Shown piece after piece: positions 12,246-24,249 of a stretch of 32,500 nt of DNA. The stretch covers positions 1-32,500 of the forward strand of contig JABUQX010131136.1 of the NCBI GenBank assembly GCA_015478945.1. Reading direction: 5' to 3'. The stretch is from Trachelipus rathkii (taxonomy: Eukaryota; Arthropoda; Malacostraca; Isopoda; Trachelipodidae). Below the pieces are notes generated by a model. The model made no database searches and was not told where the DNA came from. It was given only the letters and a program-made list of their open reading frames with translations. Every line of letters begins with the position of its first letter. The first letter of the stretch is position 1. The position numbers were made by a program, and so were the translations under genes.

Positions 12246-12566
12246 AGATGTGCCAAAGTATTGGTATTGGTACATTTAGGTATTGGTATTAAGGCTCAAA
12301 AGGGTATTGGCATTTAGCACAGGTATTGGTATTGGTTTTGGTTTTGATTTGATTTTGTCAATATGTTCATCCTTAATAATGTGTAAAAAAAAAGGAAAAG
12401 TAACATGTTAATGCTCTTAAACTTCCGTTAGAGAAGTTTATTAAATATAAATAATAAGGTGGTCTATTTTCACATACATAATATCTTATAATAGGAAGTA
12501 TTGGTATATAGTACTTCAAGAGTATTTGCTGATTCAGTAATTTTTGGTATTGGTATTGGTATTGGC
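12246..12566. repeat. GGTATT hexamer patches, possible hAT-type element end
   Basis: Two patches of GGTATT in direct orientation (about 12256-12336 and 12546-12563) flank about 200 bases of other sequence. The first is preceded by AGAGATGTGCCAAAGTATTGG, which resembles hAT terminal sequences of the CAGNGNTGTGCC type followed by hexamer repeats, as I recall them. No matching inverted end was found, so assignment to hAT is inference. Confidence 0.5.
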
Positions 12567-12639
12567 AGTAGATAAATGAAGAAATTTTAATTATTGTTTT
12601 ATGTCTGGCAAGTGGGTTAGCTTCTTGGTTAGAAATCAC

Positions 12640-13800
12640 TAATTTAAATATATATAATAATATAATTCTAAAAGCACAAAAGTTGAATAAATATTTATAA
12701 TATTGAAATATGTTGAATAGTATAAATATTAATATATAATATTAGTATATATATAATAATATATTATAAAATATATATAATATATATTAATATATATATA
12801 TTATATAAAATATATAATATATAAATAATATATTGTATATATAAAATAATAATATATATATATATAATAATATATATAAAAAGCTATATTTACAATATAA
12901 ATAATTTAAGCTTATTATATTTATACATAATAAAAAGGCCATAGTGGCAAGAATAAGAAATATGGAATATGTATTTATGAAGTCATTATACAATGTATAT
13001 ATATAAACTTAATAATAAAAAAAAAAAAAAAAAAAAAAAAAAATAATATATAATATTTATGTGTATGTATATATAATATTATAAAAATATAATCAAGTAC
13101 TAATACAATAATTCCAATTAATAATGAAATGATAAATATTAATAAACTACTTGAGAATTATTATATAAAACAATATAATATACATATATACTAAAATAGA
13201 AATTTTTATTATTTAATATTCTGTAAATATATAAGTATAATATAATATATAATATAATATAAAATGAAATAATATTAGTATAAATCTGTATATAAATGTA
13301 AATAATATTTTAATATAAAATAATATATCAAAATAAAATATATAGTAAAATATAAAAATAAGATAATAAAATATACATATACATTTTTTATATAAAATTG
13401 GCGGGACGTGCACCACTATATATTGCACCCAACCAATATCTATTCAGCCTCACCATATTTGGAAAGGTTATATATTTTAATATATATATATATATATATA
13501 TATTTATGCATTTATTAAATAAATTTGCTATTTAACTTTAAATTCATTTATAGCACTCTTAAAATTATTTATATAATTTTTTATTATATAATATATACAA
13601 ATATATAATAAAATATAAGAATTCTATATATATTTATATATAATATGGTATAATATTAAATATCTATTTCATAAATCTATAAAATTATGTATATAAAAAT
13701 AAGTAGTTTACATAGAAATTATAATTATAATAAATTAATAATTTTATATATTTATAACAAAAAAGGATTATTACTGCAATAAAAATATGAAATACTTCAA
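12640..13800. other. alternating AT blocks and AT-rich islands, no gene seen
   Basis: AT blocks at about 12650-12880, 13220-13375 and 13475-13505 alternate with ordinary AT-rich sequence and the poly(A) run at 13017. Minus-strand open frames here are Tyr/Ile/Leu-rich shadows of the repeats. Confidence 0.5.
13017..13043 (+). repeat. poly(A) run of about 27
   Basis: An uninterrupted A tract next to an AT block. It could be the tail of a retroposed sequence, but I found no SINE or LINE body in front of it; simple slippage is as likely. Confidence 0.8.
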
Positions 13801-14744
13801 TTAATTACTTTTTTTTAACATTATATTTACTTTTTAACCTTCTTTAAAAAAATTCAAGGGAGAGTTTGATTTCTTAAATGAGTCGAAAGGAGATTGCAAC
13901 CGCTCAGAAAAGAGTCCAGTTAGCTAAACTTGTGAAGGGTATAAGACTAAGTTTTAAAAACTGCGAGTTTGAGATGTAAGGAAAACATTTATAACACCAG
14001 TTATTTAGCAGTACAAATATTGAGAAAAACTGTTCTCATCAAGAGTTTTGCTTTTGATAGTACTTCTTGATAATGACAGAGTGTCTTTTGAACACTGTGA
14101 ACAGAAATTCAACACCGCTAGAAGATAAAAGATTTGTATTAAGTAATGGTTTGCTAACAAATGTAATGTGTGCTCTGTTTTTGTAATCTTTTCCTATTTA
14201 TTGGCTTATTGGTTGGTGAAATTTCTGCCTTTAGCGCATTCATCACATAGAGCATGCTAAATAATTTTAACCCTGCTGTGAAACAGTGTTCAATTAATTT
14301 GGTTTTTGTATCTGGATACAAGAAAAAGTATGTTATTAGCGCAAGCATAATCGTTTTGACAGATCTGGAAATTTATCTCTTATATCCAGCATGAGTATTT
14401 CTGTCATTTTGAAGATATCTTCTTTTAATGCAGTAGTTTAGCACACATTTTAACAGTTGCACTAGAGGATCACGTCTGACAAACAAGAAATTTTTATGAG
14501 CTATATAGTCTTCGTTCCTTTCAAGGTTTGAAAGAAGGTATAACAATTTAATCTAAATGCATTATATCAAACTGTTCAACAATTTTTTACACTTATAGTG
14601 TTTGTTTCGAAGGGTAAGGGAAGACAGCTTCCTTTATATTCTCAATTCCTCTCAAGCATGTTAAATATATAAAACCAAGCGATCTGACTTCCTTGAGTGG
14701 AGAAGATTGAGGAAAATTTAAGTCTCATATTCATAATGAATAAT
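13801..14744. other. complex island, possible faint coding relic on the minus strand
   Basis: Less AT-rich than its flanks. On the minus strand a 64-codon open stretch at 14154-14348 (with HCFTAGLKLFSMLYVMNALK) is not low complexity, and earlier sequence (near 14380-14450) reads KKKYLQNDRNTHAGYKR before a stop in the same general region. It may be an old transposase remnant, but no motif was identified. Confidence 0.3.
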
Positions 14745-14852
14745 ATTGCTATCCGCAAAAAATTTATGCGGAATAGACGATAGGAGATGGGATGAGATGC
14801 GGATCGTGATATCCGTATGCGGATGCGGATGGGATAGCGTTAATGCGCTAAA
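14745..14852. repeat. GGATGC hexamer patch, second copy
   Basis: The sequence contains ATGGGATGAGATGCGGAT, then ATCCGTATGCGGATGCGGAT, then GGGATAGCGTTAATGCGCTA and AACATC. ATCCGC also occurs inverted at the left end (14752-14757). The words GATGCGGAT and GCGGAT are shared with the patch at 11930, so they look like one family. The right end TTAATGCGCTAAAC is again consistent with a hAT-like end (GTTTAGCGCATTAA on the other strand). Confidence 0.45.
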
Positions 14853-14854
14853 CA

Positions 14855-15075
14855 TCTATTATATAAATAATAATAATATATATATATAATATATAATATA
14901 TATAATATATATAAAAATATATATTAATATATAATAATATTATATATATATTAAATTATATATAATATATATTATAATATATAATATATATTTATATTTA
15001 TATATATTATATTATATAATATAAAATAATATAATTATAATAATATATAAATAAAATATATATATAATATTTTTA
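14855..15075. repeat. AT low-complexity block
   Basis: TA/TAA words nearly without G or C, directly after the second GGATGC patch. Confidence 0.85.
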
Positions 15076-15780
15076 CTCATCTAAAATATAAGGAAAAAAA
15101 TATAATATATATTTCTTTTTCATGTTTTCCTCACATTTCAATTTTTTGCAAATCTTAACATTTTCATTTAAAAAGAAAGGGTTTTATTTTATATCAAATT
15201 TTAGGTGAAATTTAGCACATATACACATAAACAGAATGACCTTCATTTTTAATGTTTTGATATATTGCAATAATGTGATGCCATCCATTCCTGATTGTTT
15301 ATCTTTAAAAAAAAAAAGTTATTTTGCTTTTAATTTTTTTAAAAAAAATAAATTTAAAATAAGTTGTCTAAATGAATTTTATTACTAAACGTCACTCGAG
15401 TATTTTAGTTCGAAGAGCGTTGGAATATCTTTGAAATTAAAGATTTTATGAGAATTTATGTTTTTGAAAAAAATTCCCCCCTTCTCCTAAAAAAATAGCG
15501 AACAGTTTTTATTATTATTCAAGATTCTAAAAATATAATGGTTTTCATAAAAAAACGCGTTCTTTTATTGAAATATTTTGGATACCTAGGAAACTGTCTC
15601 CCCTTAATCTGCAACAACTGTTTCATAACTTCTTTTATAAACCTAAGCTATTAATTTTCTTTTGTTTAAAATTTTATTATTTCATGTTTTTATTTTGTTT
15701 AAAGTTGTTATTTATTTTTAAATATATTTATTTTCAGAAAAACCTTTCAATATTGAATATTCATGTTTTTCTAAACAAAA
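15076..15780. other. T-rich island, no gene seen
   Basis: About 0.7 kb of T-rich complex sequence with several poly-A and poly-T runs. Nothing was matched to an element. It is one of the few plus-strand T-rich stretches in the first 20 kb. Confidence 0.5.
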
Positions 15781-16026
15781 TTATATATATAATATAATAT
15801 ATTCTAATATATAATATAAAATATAAAATTATATATATATAATTATAGATAATATAATAATATATAATATATATACTAAATAATAATAAAATATAATATA
15901 ATATATATATATTATATATATAAATATATATATACTATATAAAATATATATATAAATATAAATAATATAATAAAAATATATATAAATAATATATATATAA
16001 ACTAATAAATTATAATAAATAAATAT

Positions 16027-16060
<34 letters not shown>

Positions 16061-16205
16061 ATATATAAATATAATAATATATAATAATATATATATATAT
16101 ATATATAAAATATTATAAATAATAATATAATTAAATATAATAATTTTATATATATATATATGTATAATATATAAATATATATTAATATAATAATATAATA
16201 TTAAA
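15781..16205. repeat. AT low-complexity block
   Basis: TA/TAA words. The minus-strand open frame at 16010-16255 is a shadow of this block. Confidence 0.85.
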
Positions 16206-17650
16206 TTACTGACCCTAAAGTATAGAGCAGTAACAGTAAAGAGACGCGCTAACACTATGACACACTCTTACTACCCCTCACAAATACTCCATGTTCCTAT
16301 TGACATACTACTTTAATATCATAATATATGGTACATAGTATTTATGACCAAAACTTCAGACAAAAAATGGTTTTAGGTCCCGACAATTATGATAAATATT
16401 TGCTTACCGTTACAGTTAAACGAATTTATTCTACCAAGTAAAAATATTAAGTTCAATTTATTTAATAATAGTTAATCACAGACAGACAAACAACCACAAA
16501 ATCAGCATCTTATAAAATTTGGAAAGCGATTAATCAAGATTAATGATAGATTAAAGTTATAAATTAAGCATTATTTAGTACAAGTAACAAAATAATAGAA
16601 CTATCTTGCGTAAAACATTACAGTAATTATAAAAATTTATTATGTTTTGAATATATTATTAATCTTTTTTTTAAAAATTCAAAACTATAAGTGATTAAAG
16701 TAATATTTAGATATTAATGTAATAGCTAAAAACTATGCATTAAATGTATATGGCTTTGCGATGTTTGCATATAAATGTTTTTCCAACTAGTCTTTGCTAT
16801 TCCCAAATTTCACTAAATTAGAATAAAATGCTATCAAATGAACAGGCTGGTCATTATATATCAAATATAAATACATACCTACTAAAGTAATATCATAGTT
16901 AGAAAAACCTATGTGCATACATATGAACATATGATAAATCAATTGCTTAAGTACCTACAATCAATACTGTTAAAATAAAATACATTTAGTAACGTCAAAA
17001 ATATATTAGCATGTAAGAATTAATATGTTTAACCATCAACAAGACTTGAATAACTAAAATTAAAACTCCAGCAACTAAACAATCATGCTAACCTAAATGG
17101 CCTGAGCATCTACAAAGTATATACATTTGAATAATGTAATTTCAACACCTACTAATCAAAATCAAAACTTTAATATACCTTATATTAATCTATAACTTTC
17201 ATATCATATCAGTACCGCAGTATTAATATTTACTAAAAAAATCTAGCATTTATAGAAGTATATAACTAGTTAATAAAGCATAAAAAATTCAACCATACTG
17301 AACTGTCTAAATATTTTAACGGTATTAAGATCCATATTATAATCATATAACAATCGTACTAAATATAGAAATTTATAATAGTCTGATATTAATTTCAAAA
17401 TATCCATTATACAATAGATTATCTATGCGTATACATACCATAATTACCAAAACAACAACAGAAAGCTGTGTAAACTAGATTATCAAGATTTATAAATTAT
17501 TTAATAGTTACTAGGAATTACAATAATAACTAGTGAGAAACCTATTTTGGAGTCACCAAGAAGAGGGTGGGACATACCATTTGAAAGGTCACCTCATAAG
17601 GAAGGGTAAGCGCAGTATACATTAAAGAAGAAGGCCCAAGGTGTCAAGCA
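16206..17650. other. longest complex island of the first 20 kb, no gene seen
   Basis: About 1.4 kb of AT-rich but non-repetitive sequence with evenly spread stops in all frames. It starts with a GC-richer patch (GAGACGCGCTAACACTATGA) and ends with one (GGTCACCTCATAAGGAAGGG near 17588). No coding or element signature was seen. Confidence 0.5.
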
Positions 17651-18330
17651 TATAAGTATAATATAATATAATATATAAATATAAAATTATAATAATTATA
17701 TATAATAAATAATAATATATATATATATTTATATATAATAATAATATATATAAAAATATATATATTATAAATAATATAAATACAACTAATGCTCTAAAAG
17801 ATAAAATAATCTGCACGAGACAGAAGGCTTACGAGGTAAGTTTATGAAAGACAGCAAAGGTATTAAACGAAATGCGAGACTGCTTCGTAAGAGAAGAATT
17901 AGAGGGATAATAAATTTTAGTAGCTTTTCTTGTTACCAAGAGAAATCTAGAAGTATAAAAAACCAACTCCGTAAATTCTATCATATCCTTTAAAAGGTTT
18001 ATATATTTAAATAAATATATATTAATATATATAATAATAATATAATATTTAATAAATATATAAATATATATATATATCATAAAAATAATATATATATAAT
18101 ATAATAAAATATATATATATATATATAATAAAATATATAATATATATAATAATATATACTAGTATATAAGTATTATTATATATATAATATTAAGGTTAAT
18201 AAAAATATATATATATTATATATATATTATTATATATAAAATATAATATAAATATAATTAATTATATTAAATATTAATAAATATAAATATAAATAATTAT
18301 ATATATAATATATATAATAAATTATAATAG
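17651..18330. other. two AT blocks flanking a mixed island
   Basis: AT blocks lie at about 17655-17785 and 18000-18330. Between them is mixed sequence (17786-17999) with no recognisable gene. Confidence 0.5.
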
Positions 18331-18895
18331 AATGAGTTAAAAAAAAAAAAAAAGAATAGCAAATTCAGATATTTATTTGATAGTTATCTAGGGATAAATA
18401 AATCTTTTATTTAAACATAATAAATTTATTGCTTCATTAAACGCACTGTAAAAGTAGCATATGTAAAGACATTAACTTTCGCCTAGATAATGCCATAGAG
18501 CCTCTTAGATGATATTTGAGACTCAAAATTTAAAGAAACTATTAAACAATAATAAAATCGAAGAAAACGCAAAGCAGAAATGAAATTATTAATTAAATCC
18601 AATTCAGAATTCGATACTTCTTGCTTCACGTTACCTGGCGATTAAAAAGGTTATAAACCAACACTTTTATCGATTTGATATTTTATAGTACTTAAGTTGC
18701 TTAAAATTTTAGTACATCAAGTATAATCATTTGAGAGGCTAGGTTTGAATCAAACTAGAAGCAGAAAGCTAAATGGTCTTTTTAGATTAGTGTTACTTGC
18801 ATGTGGCTTTTAATGTAACATTAATTTTATTATGATTTTAAAATAAAAATATTTATTTGTATTAATCTTTCATTTACTTGTATAATTTTAGTATT
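18331..18895. other. mixed AT-rich island, no gene seen
   Basis: Begins with a poly(A)-like run near 18340. No open frame or repeat family was recognised. Confidence 0.5.
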
Positions 18896-19215
18896 ATAAA
18901 TAAATAAATAATATATATATATATAAATATATAATAATATAAATAATATATAATATATAAATAATATATAATATATATAATTATTATATATATATATTAA
19001 ATATAATATTCTTCTTTATATATATTATATAATATATAAAATAATCTATAGATACAATAATACAAAAAATAAATAACATCAATCCAATATAATACTATAT
19101 ATAATAATAATAATAATATAAAAAAAACTAATTTTGATAAAATGAATATCTTTATTATATTTATATTATACTAAATATAATAATTATTAAATAATATAAA
19201 TATACTATTTAATAA
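18896..19215. repeat. AT low-complexity block
   Basis: TA/TAA words with scattered C. Confidence 0.8.
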
Positions 19216-19564
19216 AAAATAATTATCATATGTAAATTCTTTTATTTTTGAAATGGGATGGAGATGATTTATTGGAAATTTTATTAAAATAAACAGGAGT
19301 TGAATTAAATAACATATTCTAGTAGGAAAATGAAAATCTATTTAACCAATAAAAAACTTTTATTATTGTTTTCCTTACTTTTAGTTGCGTTCGAATAATA
19401 ATGTAATTGGAATAATGAGTCATACATTGTGTGTGAGGTCAAGAGAAAAAGGAAAGAAAGAAAATTTGATTTGGAAGGAGTAACTAACTTTTTATAACGA
19501 ATGAAAAGTTTTTTTTCACTAGGAAGTGACCTACCTTAACCAAACTATAACGAAAACAATAACT
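19216..19564. other. mixed AT-rich island before the telomere-like run
   Basis: Purine-rich around 19437-19480. No coding signature. Confidence 0.45.
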
Positions 19565-19640
19565 ACCTAACCTAACCTAACCTAAATTAACTAACCATAC
19601 TAACTACTAACCTAAAACTTAACTAACTGACTAACTGCAT
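19565..19640. repeat. telomere-like (CCTAA)n run
   Basis: Four perfect CCTAA units at 19566-19585 are followed by degenerate forms (CTAACC, ACTAACCTAAAAC, TTAACTAACTGACTAACTG) to about 19640. TTAGG is the ancestral arthropod telomere repeat. With four perfect units in the middle of the window this is an interstitial trace or an ordinary microsatellite, not a telomere. Confidence 0.6.
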
Positions 19641-20700
19641 TTACAGCCGTAGATCATAGGAGACAAAAAAAAATAAAAAAAACTTCCACTAGAACCTCTA
19701 TTTATGTGTTAGTTACAACATGCAAAAAATAATTTTATGATCTTCCTACGTTCGTGTGGAGCGTTTTAAATAACTTTGTCATATAATATATAATATATAT
19801 ATATATTATAATATAATTAATAATAATATATAATATATATAAAATACTATAATAAATATATAAAAATAATTATAATATTATATAATAAATATTATATATA
19901 TAATATATATATAATATATCTATAATATATCATAAGCAAATTTCTACCGATCAAAATTAATGGCGAATAATATTTTAAAAATGCAATAGAAACTTAAAGG
20001 GAAAAAGTTATTAAAAGAAAGCTTTCTAAACTATAACTTTGTATATGAAAAAGTGATTCAATATAATTTAATTAATATTACAAAAAAAGTAAAAAGAAAT
20101 CGATTTATATTTTTTTGTGCTTCACACACCTAAGCTTATAAAAAATAAGTAAGCATAAGCATATGTTCTGCTTATAAATTTCATGAAATAGATACAAAAA
20201 GTTTAGTAAGAGTGAATGTAAGAGACATGAACAAATTTTTTTAATTAAAGAAATTAACGGGATTATATTAGTACAAAAATGAAGTAAAGAACGCAAAAAA
20301 CGTCAGGACTTCTCGGAACCATGGTGCATAAAATTAATATTATTCGTCTTTATACGATATAACAATGAAAAAGACAACTTAGCGTAGGTAGCTTTTAAAA
20401 ATTTTGCTTTAATAATGTGATTTTTACCTCATCGTCGTAAAAATTCTCTCCTTAAATAAGTGTTGGCAGAAAATTATGCATATATATATAATTAATAAAT
20501 ATATATAATATATATACGAATATATATATATATTAATATATATATAATAAATATATAATAATATATAAATATAATATATATAATATAAATAATATATATA
20601 AATATATATATAAATAATATATTATAATATATATAATATACTAATATATATATATATAAAATATATATATATATTATAAAATAATATATATATATAAAAG
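19641..20700. other. mixed island with AT blocks, no gene seen
   Basis: AT blocks at 19780-19935 and 20480-20698 flank a complex AT-rich stretch (19936-20480). A minus-strand open frame at 20105-20296 shows no protein-like features that I trust. Confidence 0.45.
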
Positions 20701-20707
20701 AGGTGAT

Positions 20708-21157
20708 TCACAGTATAGGATGAACAACTAGAAAGAGGAGTTTCCCCAACAAAGAATGTAGCAAATTGATTCTATGAAAATAAATCATATAAAAGCATGG
20801 ATATAGAGATAATAACAGTTTTGAAAGTACGTCTCCGAAAAGTAGACAGATTTGGGCTTCATAACACACTTCAAAGATGGACAGGCGTTGTGAGTGAGAC
20901 TTCAGGAGGGAAGTGCTTAAACGCATAGCAATGGTTTACACGTGGGGGGCACGCACATGGTGAGCAGATTATAGTGGGCATGAATATGTCATGCAAAGGT
21001 AGAACTGGAGTTGCATACAGATGAGTGCAATCAACTCGGGAGAGTCTGTATATCTTTTTATGGCATCAACGTAGGTTTGTAGAGAAGCTACATGGACAAT
21101 AATAATGCCAAATGATTTAATCCAACTACATTCGTGCAATGTGTGCGTATAAGCCAA
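20708..21157 (-). pseudogene. possible decayed coding region, unknown
   Basis: On the minus strand one frame stays open over about 150 codons except for two stops close together (between 20926 and 20969). The upper half begins near AYTHTLHECSW and contains YVDAIKRYTDSPELIALICM. The lower half begins MRLSTSLLKSHSQRLSIFEV. The local sequence is not low complexity. Minus-strand frames are favoured throughout this window because TAA and TAG are common on the plus strand, so the openness is weak evidence. No family was recognised. Confidence 0.2.
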
Positions 21158-21689
21158 ATTCTGAGAACTTTCGGACTAAACTTCAAACCATAATGAGATA
21201 TTATGGAACATAAAAGAAGATTTTGATAATCACAATGTTAATATTCTTTCCACTAACTCTTCAAAACTTTGCTAATATCTTTTTGAATCATTAGAAGAGA
21301 TCTTTTTGAGCAATGCAGTGTTCGCCTAAACAACCCTTTATAAGACGCTTATGTAGATGATTATTTTGTACATTAGAGACAAAACAGAACAGGATAGCCA
21401 GATTTTGCAATTACAATGATAACGAGTATAAACAATCTACATAATCAGAATTCTACTTGGGAGCATGAGAATGAATGAATCTCTGCTATATCTGGATGTG
21501 CTGATAAAGAAGATACGAGAAATACTCAAATTTTTTACAATCAGTAATAAAAAGAAAAAAGTGTTACAAAATCACTCAAAGGTTAATCAAATTTTAACAG
21601 CTTCACAAACTGAAGTTTAACTAGTTGCTTATCCATAGCTTATCAGAGAGCTTTTAAAATTAGACTAAATCAGATTATATGGCCGATAT
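21158..21689. other. mixed island, no gene seen
   Basis: Complex AT-rich sequence between the possible minus-strand relic and the 0.9-kb tandem duplication. Nothing recognised. Confidence 0.45.
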
Positions 21690-23510
21690 TTATGAATCAA
21701 ATTTGAAAAAACGTCTTCATTTTCCGTAAAGGTATAGCAATCAGATAGCATTCTCCTGATAAGATCTTTTAAAAAATTGCTATTTTACTAAACACCCTTT
21801 CCTTTATTCGGAAGCTACTTATCGAAGACAGTTTTCAAGGAAAACGTCATCATAAATTTCATGACGTCAGAGACCAAATAAAACAAATGAAGACCAAATA
21901 AATCAAAAACTAGAACAAAAATTAAGTATATTATAAATAATTAGATTTTTATGTATAGTAATTTATTATATCAAATATAATAACATAGAATAATTAAAAA
22001 AAATTAATGAAATATTCTAGCCGACGTTTTAAAATAGCTATGCATAAAATAATTACAATATAAACACATATCACATTATAGTTCCGTTGTATATTGGATC
22101 GGCATAGCCGTAGGCTGAAAGTAGCCTAGCTACGAAATTATGATAATTATAAAAATATCATCTGCTGCTAATAACATAAGATAAACAAAAACGATGCTTT
22201 ACATAAAGTAAGGACCGGTGCAAAGTTGCTACGCTGACATAATTTTATCTCTGATGTGAGCCTATATATAATGTGGTTTTTTGGGTTAATCTAATTATTA
22301 CACCGAAAGTATAAATATATATGAATACAAATCATTTATACATAATAAAAATGATAAAAGAAATAATTAGAATAAATAAAGCAAGACAAATTGTACATAA
22401 AAAAAAAGAATGGGTGCTTGCTCACGGGAAACATAAAAATGTATCAAAAGAGTTCAAAAGAGTTGAGAATTAACAGCTAATTGGAATAGGGGAAAAATAT
22501 ATCGCCAAGATAATATTTGCGACTGTCAAAGGGTTCTATATAATAAAAAATTCTCAAGGATCGTTTATAAATTCGATTTACGGTGAAGGGAGGAATCTGA
22601 GGATTCCTTGGGAAAGGTTTATACTTGGATGTTTGAGTTTGTTTCAGTAATTTAATAAATCAAATTTTGAAAAAAGTAATATACTATATCCGTAGGTAGG
22701 CCTCAGATAAGCATTCCTACACTGCATAAGAATCTTAAAAAAATTGACTATTTTTAACTACCCTTTCCTTTATTCGAGAGCTACTTATCGAAGACAGTAT
22801 TCAAGGAAAAACGTCATCATATTTCATATGAAGTCAATAAGACAAACATAACAAATGAAAAAAAAGTAAATGAAGAAGTAATAAAAGAATAAAAAGTATT
22901 TTAAACATTTAATTTTATTAAATATAAATTTTATTAAATTAAAAATATATAAATAATGAAATAATCTGAAAGCGATTTACCATACTTTGAGTATTAGAAG
23001 ATTGTATGCTTCAATTTATTGTTCACTTGACTTGGGACTCGGCATAGCGTAGGCATGAAGTAGCAAGCTACAGAAATTATGATAAACTTATAAAAAATAT
23101 ATCTGCTGCTTGTACATAAAAGTTAAGGACCGGTCGCAAGTTGCAATGTGACCTATTACATTCTGGTGTGCGCTATATATGTGGTTTTTGGGGTATATTT
23201 CTTACACACGAAGTATATAATATAAGACAAAATCCGTTTACATAATAATAGTTCAATAAATGAAATAATTAAATAATAATGGAGAAATTGTCAATAAAAA
23301 AAAAAGATGGATAGCGGCTCGGGAAAACAATTTAAAATGAGTTCAGGTTGGTTAACAGATAACTTGACTAAGGGAAATTATCGCAAGTATTTTGAGACGT
23401 TAATGGTCTTAAATAAAAAATTTCTCAAGGATCGTTATAAATTTGAATTTAAGTTAAGGGAGGAATTCTGAGGAACCCTTGACGAAAAGGAAGAGAGGCT
23501 TGTTTATAAT
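21690..23510. repeat. diverged tandem duplication, two units of roughly 0.9 kb
   Basis: Unit 1 (about 21690-22654) and unit 2 (about 22655-23510) share many blocks in the same order: ATCAAATTTGAAAAAA; CCCTTTCCTTTATTCG with GCTACTTATCGAAGACAG (21796-21832 against 22761-22798); CAAGGAAAACGTCATCAT; GGCATAGC-GTAGGC with AAGTAGC and AGCTAC; ATCTGCTGCT; AAGGACCGGT; ATATATGTGGTTTTTGGG-like; and TTCTCAAGGATCGTTTATAAATT followed by GGGAGGAAT-CTGAGGA. The offset between copies falls from about 966 at the left to about 871 at the right, which shows that unit 2 has lost sequence. Neither unit has a long open frame. The nature of the repeat (satellite or duplicated transposon part) is unknown. Confidence 0.7.
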
Positions 23511-23734
23511 ACGGCCTAAATTCTGCAAAAAAATTTGATTTTCCTGGAAAATACTTTCGTAACCAAAACTACCAATAAACGTGGATTGATTTTTAACTCA
23601 TTAGAAGGTTTTTCTTCCAAAATATTTATAAGCAAACTACACCCACTGGTCTTAAAAGACTTTTACTTCTCATATCCTTTTTGTTGGCCATACTCTGTTC
23701 ACATACTTCAATAGAAATTGAGTCCCTCTTTTAA

Positions 23735-24114
23735 TCACTCGTTTTCCTCTATTCGTTCAATCTCTCCTTGAATATTAAAATTGATCATTTTTAATACAAA
23801 GACCGTTTTCCGCTGCAACTGTTTGAGTCTGATCGTCTTATAAGTATACTGTCTCGGATGAGCGAGTCCTCTATATGGGACACCCACATTAGATTCTCCT
23901 TTCCCGAGCATGTTGCCCATCATGGAATTAGCCACGAGACCTTATGCCTTCTGATACAAGAATTTCTCCAGTAAGGAAGCTTATTTGAAGCTTGTTCATC
24001 CCTTTGAAATTTGAAAAATGAGTTTCTTTCCTCTTCCCTGACACACAGTGCTCTTTTAAATTTTGAATCCTTATCACATAAATAATATAAGCTTAAAAAC
24101 GGAATGAAACGCAC
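23735..24114 (-). pseudogene. possible decayed coding region with frameshift, unknown
   Basis: Two minus-strand open frames overlap by about 16 bases: one at 24114-23920 (beginning MRFIPFLSLYYLC and ending RRHKVSWLIP) and one at 23935-23735 (beginning MANSMMGNMLGKGESNVGV and containing GLAHPRQYTYKTIRLKQLQ). The composition is mixed rather than repetitive, and the arrangement would fit one reading frame broken by a single frameshift. It lies between the 0.9-kb tandem duplication and the large palindromic element. I cannot assign a family, and chance is a real alternative because stop codons are under-represented on this strand. Confidence 0.2.
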
Positions 24115-24249
24115 TCAATATTTAATGTATAATTTTTCCTGTTTCGTTAATTATTAATTTTTCAGACATTCTAGAATATTCGTTCTGCCATCGTTCCAAA
24201 ACTTACTTTATCTACCAACTAAATTTTTTAACTCGCCCCTCAATTTGTA

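Noticed and set aside
13017..13043. Poly(A) run as the tail of a retroposed gene
   Set aside because: No processed coding sequence, SINE promoter or target-site duplication is visible next to it.
14154..14348. Minus-strand 64-codon frame as a hAT transposase piece
   Set aside because: The loose P-x7-R-K-R-L-Q pattern could not be aligned convincingly with the family, so it is kept only as a possible unidentified relic.
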